Positions 5,837 through 13,225 of a stretch of DNA of 19,826 nt are shown here, piece by piece; the stretch's first letter is position 1; each line of letters begins with the position of its first letter. The DNA comes from Deltaproteobacteria bacterium UBA6106 (lineage in GTDB: Bacteria; Desulfobacterota; Syntrophorhabdia; Syntrophorhabdales; Syntrophorhabdaceae): positions 334-20,159 of the forward strand of contig DIWM01000016.1 in NCBI GenBank assembly GCA_002428485.1, in the 5' to 3' direction. The translations under genes and the position numbers were made by a program. The notes below the pieces were generated by a model, which was not told where the DNA came from, ran no database searches, and was given only the letters and a program-made list of their open reading frames with translations.

Positions 5837-6100
5837 CTATTGATATATCTCTCTTCGATGGCCGATCCGGATTATGAGGATGACAAGCTCTTTCTCTCTT
5901 TTCTCGTAGATCACTCTATAATTCCCGACGCGAAGCCTGTAGTAATCTTCCTTTGTACCGGCCAGTTTGATGGTATTGTTTTTCAGAATATTGGGATCTT
6001 CGGCGAGGATGAGCAGCTTTTCCTTGATAATCTTTTGAAAAGGGAGGTCGATCTTCTTTAGATCCTGGACGGCCCTGCCGAGGAATTTGAGCGTATACAC
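5837..6100 (-). CDS. RelE/ParE family toxin
   Basis: An 87-aa basic protein with the RelE/ParE pattern: YTLKFLGRAVQDLKKID at the start, the central YRLRVGNYRVIYEK strand pair and the end IRIGHRREIYQ. RelE-type members cut ribosome-bound mRNA and ParE-type members poison gyrase; the sequence alone does not decide, although the YRLRVGNYRVIY core is common in RelE-like toxins. The GTG at 6100, 4 nt after the antitoxin stop, was chosen because family members begin at YTLKF. An ATG at 6139 inside the antitoxin gene would add 13 unlikely residues. Confidence 0.85.
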   Translation of the reverse strand: MYTLKFLGRAVQDLKKIDLPFQKIIKEKLLILAEDPNILKNNTIKLAGTKEDYYRLRVGNYRVIYEKREKELVILIIRIGHRREIYQ

Positions 6101-6104
6101 AACG

Positions 6105-6329
6105 CTAAATCCCGAGTTCCTTCCAGACTTTTCTGGCATCTACAATGGTATCCTGCCCTTCCTTCAGGTCCTTCATCCTCTTCTGTACAAGCTTGAGGTC
6201 GAGAAAATCGAAATAGACGGCCAGTGCCTTTTCTATGACGGAACTTTTTTTCTCACCGAGTTCCCCGGCGATTGTCTCCAGTTCGTGCGAGATATCCTCA
6301 TCAAGAGTGATGTTATGTCTTACCTGCAT
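6105..6329 (-). CDS. Ribbon-helix-helix antitoxin
   Basis: A 74-aa protein with an N-terminal ribbon-helix-helix (residues about 3-42): strand VRHNITLDE, helix ISHELETIAGELG, turn EKKSS, helix VIEKALAVYFDFL. The charged C-terminus (LVQKRMKDLKEGQDTIVD) would bind and block the toxin. It precedes the toxin gene in the same operon, the usual order. AGGTGA lies 5 nt before the ATG. Its strong promoter carries a palindrome that this protein probably binds. Confidence 0.87.
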   Translation of the reverse strand: MQVRHNITLDEDISHELETIAGELGEKKSSVIEKALAVYFDFLDLKLVQKRMKDLKEGQDTIVDARKVWKELGI

Positions 6330-6352
6330 ATGTCACCTCGTGGTATGTACAA

Positions 6353-6380
6353 ATTATACACATATTTTGTGTCATGTCAA
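6353..6380 (-). promoter_or_regulatory. Consensus promoter and palindromic operator of the first toxin-antitoxin pair
   Basis: On the minus strand TTGACA (6380-6375), 16-nt spacer, TATAAT (6358-6353): both boxes are perfect. ACACATATTTTGTGT (6358-6372) is a palindrome with 5-bp arms filling the spacer, the expected position for repression by the ribbon-helix-helix antitoxin. Confidence 0.8.
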
Positions 6381-6408
6381 ACTATCATATAAAGATTTTT
6401 TTTAATGA

Positions 6409-6496
6409 GTGAGGTGTAAGGCGTAAGGGGAAGAGTTCGATGATCGATTATCGATGATCGATATTCGGAGCCGATCACAGATCGCCGGATTCTCGT
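6409..6496. repeat. Heptamer array plus 59-bp direct repeat, copy B
   Basis: Units GTGAGGT, GTAAGGC, GTAAGGG (6409-6429) precede the 59-bp block 6438-6496, the partner of 5765-5823. The first 30 bases of the block are identical in both copies and 6 differences fall in the rest. Order and orientation match copy A, so the two copies flank the toxin-antitoxin operon as direct repeats 673 bp apart. Confidence 0.75.
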
Positions 6497-6513
6497 TCCT
6501 TGTTCGATCTCGC

Positions 6514-6569
6514 AAGCATCAAGCAACAAGTGACGAGCATCAAGCATCCAGTATCCAGTATCCAGAACT
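6514..6569. repeat. Degenerate heptamer array
   Basis: Eight consecutive 7-bp units (AAGCATC, AAGCAAC, then similar, ending CAGTATC, CAGTATC, CAGAACT) run up to 4 nt before the stop codon of the ATPase gene. Confidence 0.65.
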
Positions 6570-6572
6570 TAA

Positions 6573-7757
6573 TCACCGGAACACGAGCGGGTCGTTTATG
6601 TCTTTTTTTATCTTTTTCTGCAGGTGCTTAAGGAACAGTCTGGGGTTTGTGGAAATGGAATCGGCATTTTCAGTATAGCCCGGTGTTCGGGAAATGAGGA
6701 CTTTTACCGTTGTCCCGATCAGATCTGCGACCTTTTGGAGTCGCTGCATGTCGGACTGTCCGGGCGACGAGGTAAGCTTGATCTCTACGGCATATGTAAT
6801 ACCCGCGAGCACAAAGATCAGGTCGATCTCGTATCCGTCATTGGTTCGCAGATAATATGGGCCGTCATACTGTGTGCCCGAGTTATTGAGAAAGATCAGA
6901 ACCTGTTCGATGACCCACCCTTCCCAACTGGCACCCACCCAGGGTTGCGAGAGAAGCTCGGCAAAAGTGCGGACACGGAGAAGGCTGTGAAGAAGGCCGC
7001 TGTCACGCCAGTAGACCTTGGGGCTCTTGGTGAGCCTTTTTTTGAGATTTGCAAAGTACGGGGCTACCCTCCTTATAAGATAGGCCTGTTCAAGATAGTT
7101 GAGGTACGAAGTTGCCGTATGATAGGAGACGCCAAGACTTTTTCCTGTCTGGCTTGCATTCCAGATGTTGCCGTGATTGACGGCAAGCATTCTAAAAAAA
7201 CGCTTTGTAGCAGAGGGCTGTGCCGGCAGGCCCCAAACGGGTAGATCTCGCATTGCAAGTAAGTCGAGGTAGCTGTCCTGCCAGACAGGATAATGCGAGG
7301 CTTTGAGGATACCGCCGTCCGGGTATCCACCCTTCAGCCAGAGATCATCATCTTTTGCGCTTTTTATTTCCGGGAGAGACAGAGGGGCAAGTTCGCAAAG
7401 GGTTATTCGTCCGGCAAGCGATTCGGAGACCTCTTTCATGAGGCCGGGAGAAACGGAGCCGAGCAGAAGGAATCTGCCCATCCTCTTTCTGTCGCCGTCG
7501 ATCGCGCTTCGTATCCTCGGGAATATTTCAGGATAATTCTGGGCCTCATCGAGTATGATCAAATCCTTTGCGGCGATAAGGTCATTCCACCGGATGTCAA
7601 GCTTGAGCCTTTCCTCTTCCAGTTCGAGATCGAAATACGTTTTTGAAAATGTTTTCGCTAGGGTCGTCTTCCCCGCCTGACGGGGACCCAGTATTGCAAC
7701 GGCCGGGGAAGTCCGAAGCCTTGCGGTAATGACCTTGCGCGCCTCTCTTTTTACCAT
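6573..7757 (-). CDS. AAA ATPase with DUF4143 (AAA_14) domain
   Basis: A 394-aa protein of the AAA_14/DUF4143 family, common in prokaryotes and of unknown role. Walker A is GPRQAGKTT (24-32), Walker B LIILDEA (66-72), and a sensor-1-like LLLGSVS is at 97-103. The C-terminal half carries the nuclease-like core of this family: GYEIDLIFV (308-316) and AVEIK (323-327), the E/D...ExK pattern of the PD-(D/E)xK fold. A helix-turn-helix-like stretch (SQTGKSLGVSYHTATSYLNY, 202-221) lies between and may bind DNA. The gene stands alone. A palindrome covers its promoter and the start codon follows two bases later, so transcription would begin at or next to the ATG. Confidence 0.9.
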   Translation of the reverse strand: MVKREARKVITARLRTSPAVAILGPRQAGKTTLAKTFSKTYFDLELEEERLKLDIRWNDLIAAKDLIILDEAQNYPEIFPRIRSAIDGDRKRMGRFLLLGSVSPGLMKEVSESLAGRITLCELAPLSLPEIKSAKDDDLWLKGGYPDGGILKASHYPVWQDSYLDLLAMRDLPVWGLPAQPSATKRFFRMLAVNHGNIWNASQTGKSLGVSYHTATSYLNYLEQAYLIRRVAPYFANLKKRLTKSPKVYWRDSGLLHSLLRVRTFAELLSQPWVGASWEGWVIEQVLIFLNNSGTQYDGPYYLRTNDGYEIDLIFVLAGITYAVEIKLTSSPGQSDMQRLQKVADLIGTTVKVLISRTPGYTENADSISTNPRLFLKHLQKKIKKDINDPLVFR

Positions 7758-7758
7758 A

Positions 7759-7792
7759 TTTACATTTTAGAAGTTTATTTCTAATTTGTAAA
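7759..7792 (-). promoter_or_regulatory. 34-bp palindrome overlapping the ATPase promoter
   Basis: TTTACATTTTAGAA (7759-7772) and TTCTAATTTGTAAA (7779-7792) are inverted copies matching at 12 of 14 positions around a 6-bp centre. On the minus strand the same bases give TTTACA (7792-7787), 17-nt spacer, TAAAAT (7769-7764). The start codon at 7757 would be at or next to +1, and no ribosome binding site is present, so this is probably a leaderless, autoregulated gene. Confidence 0.65.
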
Positions 7793-7825
7793 GATATATT
7801 TTACCGTAGGAACCAGCGAAGTCAG

Positions 7826-7912
7826 GTATCTATCTTTTTCTCCAACGGACCGGAAGGCTGCGACTGGAAGAACATCGAGGTCGTGGAGGGTGGTATTTCG
7901 GTTGCGAAATAG
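7826..7912 (+). pseudogene. Possible 3' remnant of an unidentified gene
   Basis: A frame reads VSIFFSNGPEGCDWKNIEVV and EGGISVAK, then stops at 7910-7912. Its composition looks coding, but it has no start codon or ribosome binding site, and further upstream the frame runs into the ATPase palindrome. It may be the tail of a gene cut off when the ATPase gene arrived. I do not recognise it and it could be chance. Confidence 0.25.
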
Positions 7913-7926
7913 GTTAGAGTATCCCT

Positions 7927-9114
7927 ATGACGAAAGAAGAACCGCTATATGCAGCACAGAAGATCATGACGAGGTTTGCCTTGCTGACGGGGCTTGTGCC
8001 GACGGAACAACCACCGAGGCGCTACCTTTGGACCGATGCATACGCGGTCTGCAATTTCCTCGGTCTTTATCTCGAGACGAAGGACGTCAAGTACAAAGAC
8101 CTGGCGTTGCAACTGATAGACCAGGTCCACGACAAGCTCGGCAGGTACCGTGAAGGCGATATGCGAACCGGCTGGATCAGCGGGCTGTCCGACCGGGAGG
8201 GGAAGGAGCACCCCACTGCCGGAGGCCTGAGGATCGGCAAGACGATGAATGAACGCGGCCCCGATGAGCCCATGGACGAATGCCAGGAATGGAGCAGGGA
8301 CGGACAGTATTACCATTACCTTACGAAATGGATGCATGCGCTCAACCGCGCGACCGCTGTCACGGGAGATTTCGCTTACAACAGGTGGGCGATGGAGCTG
8401 GCGAAGGCTGCCCATGCCCGGTTCGTCTATAGGGTTCCCGGAACAGACCTGAGGCAGATGTACTGGAAGATGAGCACAGACCTTTCCTATCCGCTTGTGC
8501 CCTCAATGGGGCACCACGATCCCCTTGACGGCCTTGTTACCTACATCCAGCTTCAGGGGACCGCAGAAAAAGATCCTGAAAGACCGCAATCTCCTGATCT
8601 CACCGAAGAGATCGGGGATATCGCCACAATATGCGAGGGGATTGACTGGCAGACGGACGACCTCCTCGGTCTCGGAGGCCTCCTGTCCGATGCCTTCAGG
8701 GTGGCCCAGCTTTTCGTGATGGGTATCGTTGAAGGGCCCGGCCTGCTCAGGGTCATTCTCGACGCGTCCCTGTCCGGTCTTAAGTATCCCGGAAGGGAAA
8801 ACTTTCTCCATACTCCGGCCCGGTTCCGGCTTGCCTTTCGCGAGCTCGGATTATCGATCGGACTGCATGCCCTGAAAAGGTTGGATACACTGATCGTCGC
8901 GAACCGGGATGCCTTCAGGGACGATCGCGACATTGCCGTATTTTTGAAGACCCACTGGAAATATATGTCGATAGGGGAGAAGATAGAGGACTGCTGGCTC
9001 GACGGTCAACACCAGGCATCGCCTGCATGGAAAGAGCACCGCGATATCAACATGGTTATGCTGGCGACGAGCCTTGCCCCGGACGGGTTCCTGACGTTAT
9101 TTCAAACCCCTTGA
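7927..9114 (+). CDS. Conserved-looking protein of unknown function, 395 aa
   Basis: A soluble 395-aa protein without signal peptide or membrane segments. It is rich in alpha-helical stretches with recurring aromatic and charged motifs: RYLWTDAYAVCNFLGLYLET, TGWISGLSDREG, HPTAGGLRIGK, then DGQYYHYLTKWMHALNRA, and later LSYPLVPSMGHHDPLDGLV. Repeated helix pairs with Trp/Tyr/His/Asp-rich loops suggest an (alpha/alpha)-barrel like that of many sugar-processing enzymes, but I cannot assign a family and give no reaction. The start at 7927 has only a weak upstream GAG; no strong promoter was found. The next gene is a toxin-antitoxin pair, so context does not help. Confidence 0.85.
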   Translation: MTKEEPLYAAQKIMTRFALLTGLVPTEQPPRRYLWTDAYAVCNFLGLYLETKDVKYKDLALQLIDQVHDKLGRYREGDMRTGWISGLSDREGKEHPTAGGLRIGKTMNERGPDEPMDECQEWSRDGQYYHYLTKWMHALNRATAVTGDFAYNRWAMELAKAAHARFVYRVPGTDLRQMYWKMSTDLSYPLVPSMGHHDPLDGLVTYIQLQGTAEKDPERPQSPDLTEEIGDIATICEGIDWQTDDLLGLGGLLSDAFRVAQLFVMGIVEGPGLLRVILDASLSGLKYPGRENFLHTPARFRLAFRELGLSIGLHALKRLDTLIVANRDAFRDDRDIAVFLKTHWKYMSIGEKIEDCWLDGQHQASPAWKEHRDINMVMLATSLAPDGFLTLFQTP

Positions 9115-9140
9115 TCTGATGTTATATACTTCATAAAAGG

Positions 9141-9196
9141 TAGTCGTTAGTCGATAGTAAATAGCCGTCAGCAGTCAGCACACAGCCGTCAGCAGA
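9141..9196. repeat. Degenerate heptamer array
   Basis: Eight back-to-back 7-bp units, drifting from TAGTCGT at the left to CAGCAGA at the right. The rest of the gap 9115-9360 has looser repeats (AGGCTAAGGCTCAGGCTAGG near 9207, CCTCAACCTCAACCTG near 9247) and no gene. Confidence 0.65.
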
Positions 9197-9360
9197 CAAA
9201 AAATGCAGGCTAAGGCTCAGGCTAGGGTTAAGCAAATCCTGATTCTCCTCAACCTCAACCTGATTCTTCTTGCCAAGGGCTATGAGCCATGAGCCGTCTC
9301 TCTCATCCAGCATCGAGTAACCAGTGAACGCTGGACGGATTACGGCATGCTTTCTATTGA

Positions 9361-9389
9361 TTGACACGGTGTAACAGAAGTGTTACACT
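9361..9389 (+). promoter_or_regulatory. Promoter and operator of the second toxin-antitoxin pair
   Basis: TTGACA (9361-9366), 17-nt spacer, TACACT (9384-9389). The perfect palindrome GTGTAAC-AGAAGT-GTTACAC (9369-9388) overlaps the spacer and the -10 box, as expected for repression by the encoded ribbon-helix-helix protein. Confidence 0.78.
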
Positions 9390-9411
9390 GATTATCGAAA
9401 GGAGATATGCA

Positions 9412-9639
9412 ATGCCTACGAAGAATGCCCGGGTAAATGTCGTTATGGAAAAACCGCTTTATACGGCAGTGAGCGGGCTTGCAAAAAAAGAAGGCACGTC
9501 GATGTCGATGGTGGTAAGGGATCTCGTAAAAGAGGCCATTGAATTGAGGGAAGACATCGAGCTTGTAAAGATCGCGGAACAGAGGGAGAGATCGCTGACC
9601 CGCACAAAGAAACTATCACACAAAGACACCTGGGGCTGA
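9412..9639 (+). CDS. Ribbon-helix-helix antitoxin
   Basis: A 75-aa protein: strand ARVNVVMEKP, then helices YTAVSGLAKKEGTSMSMVVR and DLVKEAIELRED, the order of a ribbon-helix-helix DNA-binding fold, followed by a charged tail (RERSLTRTKKLSHKD) that should wrap the toxin. GAAAGGAG ends 8 nt before the ATG at 9412, which settles the start; the earlier in-frame codon at 9361 lies on the -35 box. The stop is 1 nt before the toxin start. Confidence 0.83.
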   Translation: MPTKNARVNVVMEKPLYTAVSGLAKKEGTSMSMVVRDLVKEAIELREDIELVKIAEQRERSLTRTKKLSHKDTWG

Positions 9640-9640
9640 T

Positions 9641-9919
9641 GTGGGATATACCCTCTCGTACCACCCGTTCGTAAAAGAAAAAGACCTGCCGAAGCTTGAC
9701 AACAAGGCAAAAACAAGAATAAAAAAGGCGATCGAATCAAGGCTCCTGATGGCTCCGGAAGAGTATGGTGCGCCGTTGCGGAAGACGCTCAAGGGTTACT
9801 GGAAGCTACGTGTGGGGGATTACCGTGTTGTCTTTAAAGTAAAGGGTAATGAGATCATTATCCTTGCCATCCTGCACAGAAAAGACGTCTATGATGTTGC
9901 CTCAAAAGGAAAGGGATAA
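9641..9919 (+). CDS. RelE family toxin
   Basis: A 92-aa basic protein with the RelE pattern: YTLSYHPFVKEKDLPKLD at the start, then GYWKLRVGDYRVVFKVKG and ILAILHRKDVYDVASKGKG. Family members are mRNA-cleaving toxins held inactive by the upstream antitoxin. Translation starts at GTG 9641, one base after the antitoxin TGA, so the two are coupled. It resembles the toxin at 5837-6100 only in the shared core and is not a recent copy. Confidence 0.87.
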   Translation: MGYTLSYHPFVKEKDLPKLDNKAKTRIKKAIESRLLMAPEEYGAPLRKTLKGYWKLRVGDYRVVFKVKGNEIIILAILHRKDVYDVASKGKG

Positions 9920-9943
9920 GATTCATTGTCTTTACAGCGGCTA

Positions 9944-10363
9944 TCACCGTTTCGGCGGAATCACCCTTGGAGGTCTGATCTTTTTTTCAACGCCGGGGGC
10001 GCTTGTTTGTGTGGTGCACTCAAAGCTGCACTCTGCGCTTGCTACTTCCAATGCCTTGCACGTTGTGCCATCAGGGGGAAGCCGCTTCAATGTCATCACG
10101 TCGGAGGCACCATGAGCGGCAGGCCCATAAAAGCACGTCAGATATCCCTGAGGATTGATGTAGTGCCTGCAATACATCTTATAGCCGGATGCTTCTGATT
10201 TTTGCCAGCCATCACCATTTTCGATCCTTACCAGTTGAAAAGGGTTGGAGGTAAGAACCTTCGGACAGGTTATGATAGTAGTTTCTGCATTCAATAATAA
10301 TGGTGTTGCCGGCATAATGACAAAGAGCGCAATAAGAAAAGAACGGGCAATCTTCGCAAGCAT
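9944..10363 (-). CDS. Small exported six-cysteine protein, unknown function
   Basis: A 139-aa protein. Residues 1-26 form a signal peptide (MLAKIARS, hydrophobic FLIALFVIMPATPLLL, cleavage after LNA). The mature part has six cysteines (33, 65, 77, 102, 112, 116), an even number that suits disulfide bonds in the periplasm, and a proline/lysine-rich end (KKIRPPRVIPPKR). AAGGAGG lies 6 nt before the ATG at 10363, so the start is firm; an upstream in-frame ATG at 10411 has none. No family was recognised. It stands alone, convergent with the RelE toxin gene. Confidence 0.78.
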   Translation of the reverse strand: MLAKIARSFLIALFVIMPATPLLLNAETTIITCPKVLTSNPFQLVRIENGDGWQKSEASGYKMYCRHYINPQGYLTCFYGPAAHGASDVMTLKRLPPDGTTCKALEVASAECSFECTTQTSAPGVEKKIRPPRVIPPKR

Positions 10364-10398
10364 GTAAAACCTCCTTATGACTGATCTTGGTTTTCTAC

Positions 10399-10427
10399 AT
10401 TCTCGTGCCATTTCAATTGGCTGTCAA
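10399..10427 (-). promoter_or_regulatory. Possible promoter of the exported six-cysteine protein
   Basis: On the minus strand TTGACA (10427-10422), 17-nt spacer, GAGAAT (10404-10399). The -35 box is perfect and the -10 box moderate. The leader would be about 30 nt. The rest of the gap to 10601 shows no gene or terminator. Confidence 0.4.
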
Positions 10428-10601
10428 GAAAAAATCAGTTCATGGCTCAAGGCAAGGCTGGTCTCTCAAAGCGCATCAGAAATAAACATCGCCTTTTTAG
10501 TTGATAATCCGCAGATCGCCGGCATAGTCGTGCATCTGCATGCTATTCTGATCGGAAGATAGGAACAGCCAGATAACAGCAAAGATCATTGAAGCGACGC
10601 C

Positions 10602-12248
10602 TCAGGCTGCGCCGAGCTTTTTCGCAATATCCTCCTTGAGGATCTTTTTATCCGTCTTGCCGACCTTGGTGAGAGGCATGGCATCGATGATCTCCATGCG
10701 CTCCGGCAGCTGGAGGACTGAGGCTCCGATGCCCCTCAAGTAGGCCACAAGTTCTTTAAACGAGAGGTTTGCCCCTTCTTTGAGCTTGACGTAGGCGCAG
10801 ATCCTCTCGCCGAGCTCCCTGTCGGGCATGCCTATAACCGCCACTTCGGCAACAGCCGGGTGAGAGCTGATCAGCCGTTCAATCCCGATCGCGCTGAGCG
10901 TCTCTCCTCCCCTGAGTATCGTCTCTTTTATCCTTCCTGTTATCGTCATGATCCCTGATTCGTCGATCTTTGCCAGGTCGCCGGTCCTGAAGAACCCGTC
11001 CTCTGTGAAGACCTTCCTGTTCTCTTCCTCGGATCTGAAGTAACCGTTAAAGATGGTAGGGCCTTTCGTAATGAGCTCCCCCTCCTTGTTGGGCGGCAGG
11101 TCCTGCAGATACTGGTCGACGATCCTGACCTGCGTGTAGGGACAGTCTTTTTCGCCTACCGTATTGCAGATTGTTTCAATATCGGCGTCGAGGCGGCTCA
11201 TCGCAGCCGGCCCTTCAGAGGAGCCGAGGGCATTGACAAATTTGCAGCCGATCTTCTCATATACGCTTCTTACCAGCTCGGGGGTGCTCGGCGCCCCTCC
11301 GGCATAGAGCCTTGTCAGCGAGCTGAGATCGTAGTCTTTCAGATTCTCAAGATTTACGATCCTGTGTATGAGGGCCGGCACCGTGGGAAAGGCCGTTACC
11401 TTTTCCCGCTCTATGACCCTGCAGATATCGGCGGCATCGGTGCTGTCGGTGATCACGTACTTGGCGCAGTGGAAAAAGGCGCCGCCTACGCAATTATGTA
11501 TCGCCTGCGCATGGCTTACAGGCGCGGCGGTGAGCATGACGTCGTTGCATGTGACCTGCCAGGCCCTGGTGTGGTACTCAACGTTGGCGATGTAATCGTT
11601 GTGCGTCCGCGGAACCGCCTTGGGCGCGCCCGTTGTCCCGCCTGTGGGGAGGATTATGGACACCTCCATGGGATCGGGCCTCCTGGCAGCAAGGGCTTCA
11701 AGGTTTGACCCGGTCAGCTCGCCCTCTTCGATCAGCTTTTCCAGAGGGGTGAAGGCCCTGTTTTCCGGCGATCTGACGGATATGATGTGCCTCAGCCCTT
11801 TGTGCTCCTCCATGACCTGCTGCAGAATGGGCAGATAGTCAGTCTTCTTGTAATGATCAGGGCCGATCCAGGCCACGGGGTTCGTCAGACCGCTCAGGTA
11901 GCTGACTTCAGAAAGGCTGTGGCGGGCCACGAGAAGGACAACTATGGCCCCGATCTTTTGCAGCGCAAAGAAGGCAAAGATGAATTCATGCCAGTTCGGG
12001 ATCTGGAGCAGAACGAAATCTCGTTTCTTGATCCCCAGCCTCATAAGGCCGATGGCAAGGCGGTCCACTTTCTCGCGGAGTTCACGATACGTAAACCGGG
12101 AGGTATCATCCACGAGGGCCTCCTTTCGTGGATAGAGGTCCGTTGCCTTGTCAAACATGTCTCCCCAGGTGAGGCCCAGCCACCACCTGTACTTGACATA
12201 CTTCTCCACATCTTCCGGTTTATACGGTTGAAATCCCTGGATCGGCAT
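10602..12248 (-). CDS. Aryl-acid CoA/AMP ligase (DhbE/EntE-like adenylating enzyme)
   Basis: A 548-aa member of the ANL adenylate-forming family. The P-loop LPTGGTTGAPKAVPRTHNDY (200-219) is close to that of 2,3-dihydroxybenzoate-AMP ligases. Other core motifs are LGSSEG (341-346), FRTGDLAKI (420-428), GRIKETILRGGETLSAIGIE (438-457) and PLTKVGKTDKK with catalytic Lys531. His246 (APVSHA) is where aryl-activating members have their substrate-site histidine. No carrier protein or siderophore gene is near, so it probably makes an aryl-CoA for the adjoining molybdenum enzyme; that is inference. Last gene of the operon: its ATG overlaps the FAD-subunit stop (TAATG), and GGGAGG lies about 6 nt upstream. 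Confidence 0.87.
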   Translation of the reverse strand: MPIQGFQPYKPEDVEKYVKYRWWLGLTWGDMFDKATDLYPRKEALVDDTSRFTYRELREKVDRLAIGLMRLGIKKRDFVLLQIPNWHEFIFAFFALQKIGAIVVLLVARHSLSEVSYLSGLTNPVAWIGPDHYKKTDYLPILQQVMEEHKGLRHIISVRSPENRAFTPLEKLIEEGELTGSNLEALAARRPDPMEVSIILPTGGTTGAPKAVPRTHNDYIANVEYHTRAWQVTCNDVMLTAAPVSHAQAIHNCVGGAFFHCAKYVITDSTDAADICRVIEREKVTAFPTVPALIHRIVNLENLKDYDLSSLTRLYAGGAPSTPELVRSVYEKIGCKFVNALGSSEGPAAMSRLDADIETICNTVGEKDCPYTQVRIVDQYLQDLPPNKEGELITKGPTIFNGYFRSEEENRKVFTEDGFFRTGDLAKIDESGIMTITGRIKETILRGGETLSAIGIERLISSHPAVAEVAVIGMPDRELGERICAYVKLKEGANLSFKELVAYLRGIGASVLQLPERMEIIDAMPLTKVGKTDKKILKEDIAKKLGAA

Positions 12249-13225
12249 TATCTACCTCCCAACAGTGCTCTCTTGATAAGTGTCTTCGATATTTCGATCT
12301 TGTAGCTGTTCATGCTCAGGGGCCTGGCGGTTGACATAGCCATCTCTGCCGCCTCTGCGGCAATTGCCTCGTTTATCTCCTTTCCCTTCAGCATGTCTTC
12401 GGCCGATCGCGCCCTCACCGGCCCCGGGGCAACTCCGCCAAGTGCGATGCGTACATCCGTGCATACCCGGTTCACGATGGCTACAACGGATGCGACGCTT
12501 ACGATCGCAAAATCCACCGGTGCCCTCAGGGCAAACTTGATATATTTTTGATCGGCAGGCCCGGCAAGCGCAGGCACTTCGATCTCCTTTACTATTTCGT
12601 TCGATCTGAGGGCATTTGCCAGGGGACCGAAGAAATCAGCGACCGCTATTTTCCGATCACCCTCCGGACCCGAAACGTGGATGCATGCATCCAGCGCGGC
12701 GAGCGCCACGGCGGTGTCGGACGGGCATACGGCGAAGCAGCGTTTTCCATTCATGATGGCATGATACCGGTTGTCGCCTCTCACGGCAAGGCATGGCCCG
12801 CTTCCTTTGCGCGCGCATTGGATCAGCCCCCCTATATGCCGCGGGTACCGGTAATACCAGCAGCGGACATCCTGGCAGAGGTTCCCGCCGATCGTGGCCG
12901 CATTCCTGATCTGAGGCGTCGCGACGGAGTATGCCGCCTCTGCAAGGACAGGATAGCGTTCTTTGATCAAAGGCGAGGCGGCGATATCAGAAAGCTTCAC
13001 AAGAGAACCGATCGTCAGCCCTCTCTCGTTTTCAGTGATCGATTCGAGGCCGGAGATATTTTTGATATTAATGACAACCTTGGGATAGCCGGGAAGGATC
13101 TCGTCTTTCAGAACGCCGAGCAGGTCCGTGCCGCCGGCGTTGATGACCGCTTTGCCTTTATACTTGCCGAGAAGCAGATGGGCCTCCTCTATCGTGCGCG
13201 CATTGATATGGGTGAAGGACCTCAC
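12248..13225 (-). CDS. FAD-binding subunit of molybdenum hydroxylase (HcrB/CoxM-like)
   Basis: A 325-aa flavoprotein subunit of the xanthine dehydrogenase family. FAD motifs are NAGGTDLL (29-36) and TIGGNL (111-116). Between residues 117 and 167 it has six cysteines (117, 122, 137, 145, 163, 167) in a loop that ordinary CoxM-type subunits lack. The beta subunit of 4-hydroxybenzoyl-CoA reductase carries a [4Fe-4S] cluster in a cysteine-bearing insertion at this place, so a fourth cluster is likely here. GTG 13225 is the start: it overlaps the stop of the large subunit (GTGA) and AAGGAGG lies about 8 nt upstream. An upstream ATG at 13312 would lie inside the preceding gene. Confidence 0.88.
   Translation of the reverse strand: MRSFTHINARTIEEAHLLLGKYKGKAVINAGGTDLLGVLKDEILPGYPKVVINIKNISGLESITENERGLTIGSLVKLSDIAASPLIKERYPVLAEAAYSVATPQIRNAATIGGNLCQDVRCWYYRYPRHIGGLIQCARKGSGPCLAVRGDNRYHAIMNGKRCFAVCPSDTAVALAALDACIHVSGPEGDRKIAVADFFGPLANALRSNEIVKEIEVPALAGPADQKYIKFALRAPVDFAIVSVASVVAIVNRVCTDVRIALGGVAPGPVRARSAEDMLKGKEINEAIAAEAAEMAMSTARPLSMNSYKIEISKTLIKRALLGGR

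Noticed and set aside
5672..6569. CRISPR or simple tandem repeat reading of the heptamer arrays
   Set aside because: Units are 7 bp, drift in sequence and have no spacers; they are neither CRISPR nor exact microsatellites.
10377..10562. 61-codon open frame on the plus strand
   Set aside because: No ribosome binding site, overlaps the probable minus-strand promoter at 10399-10427, and resembles nothing known.
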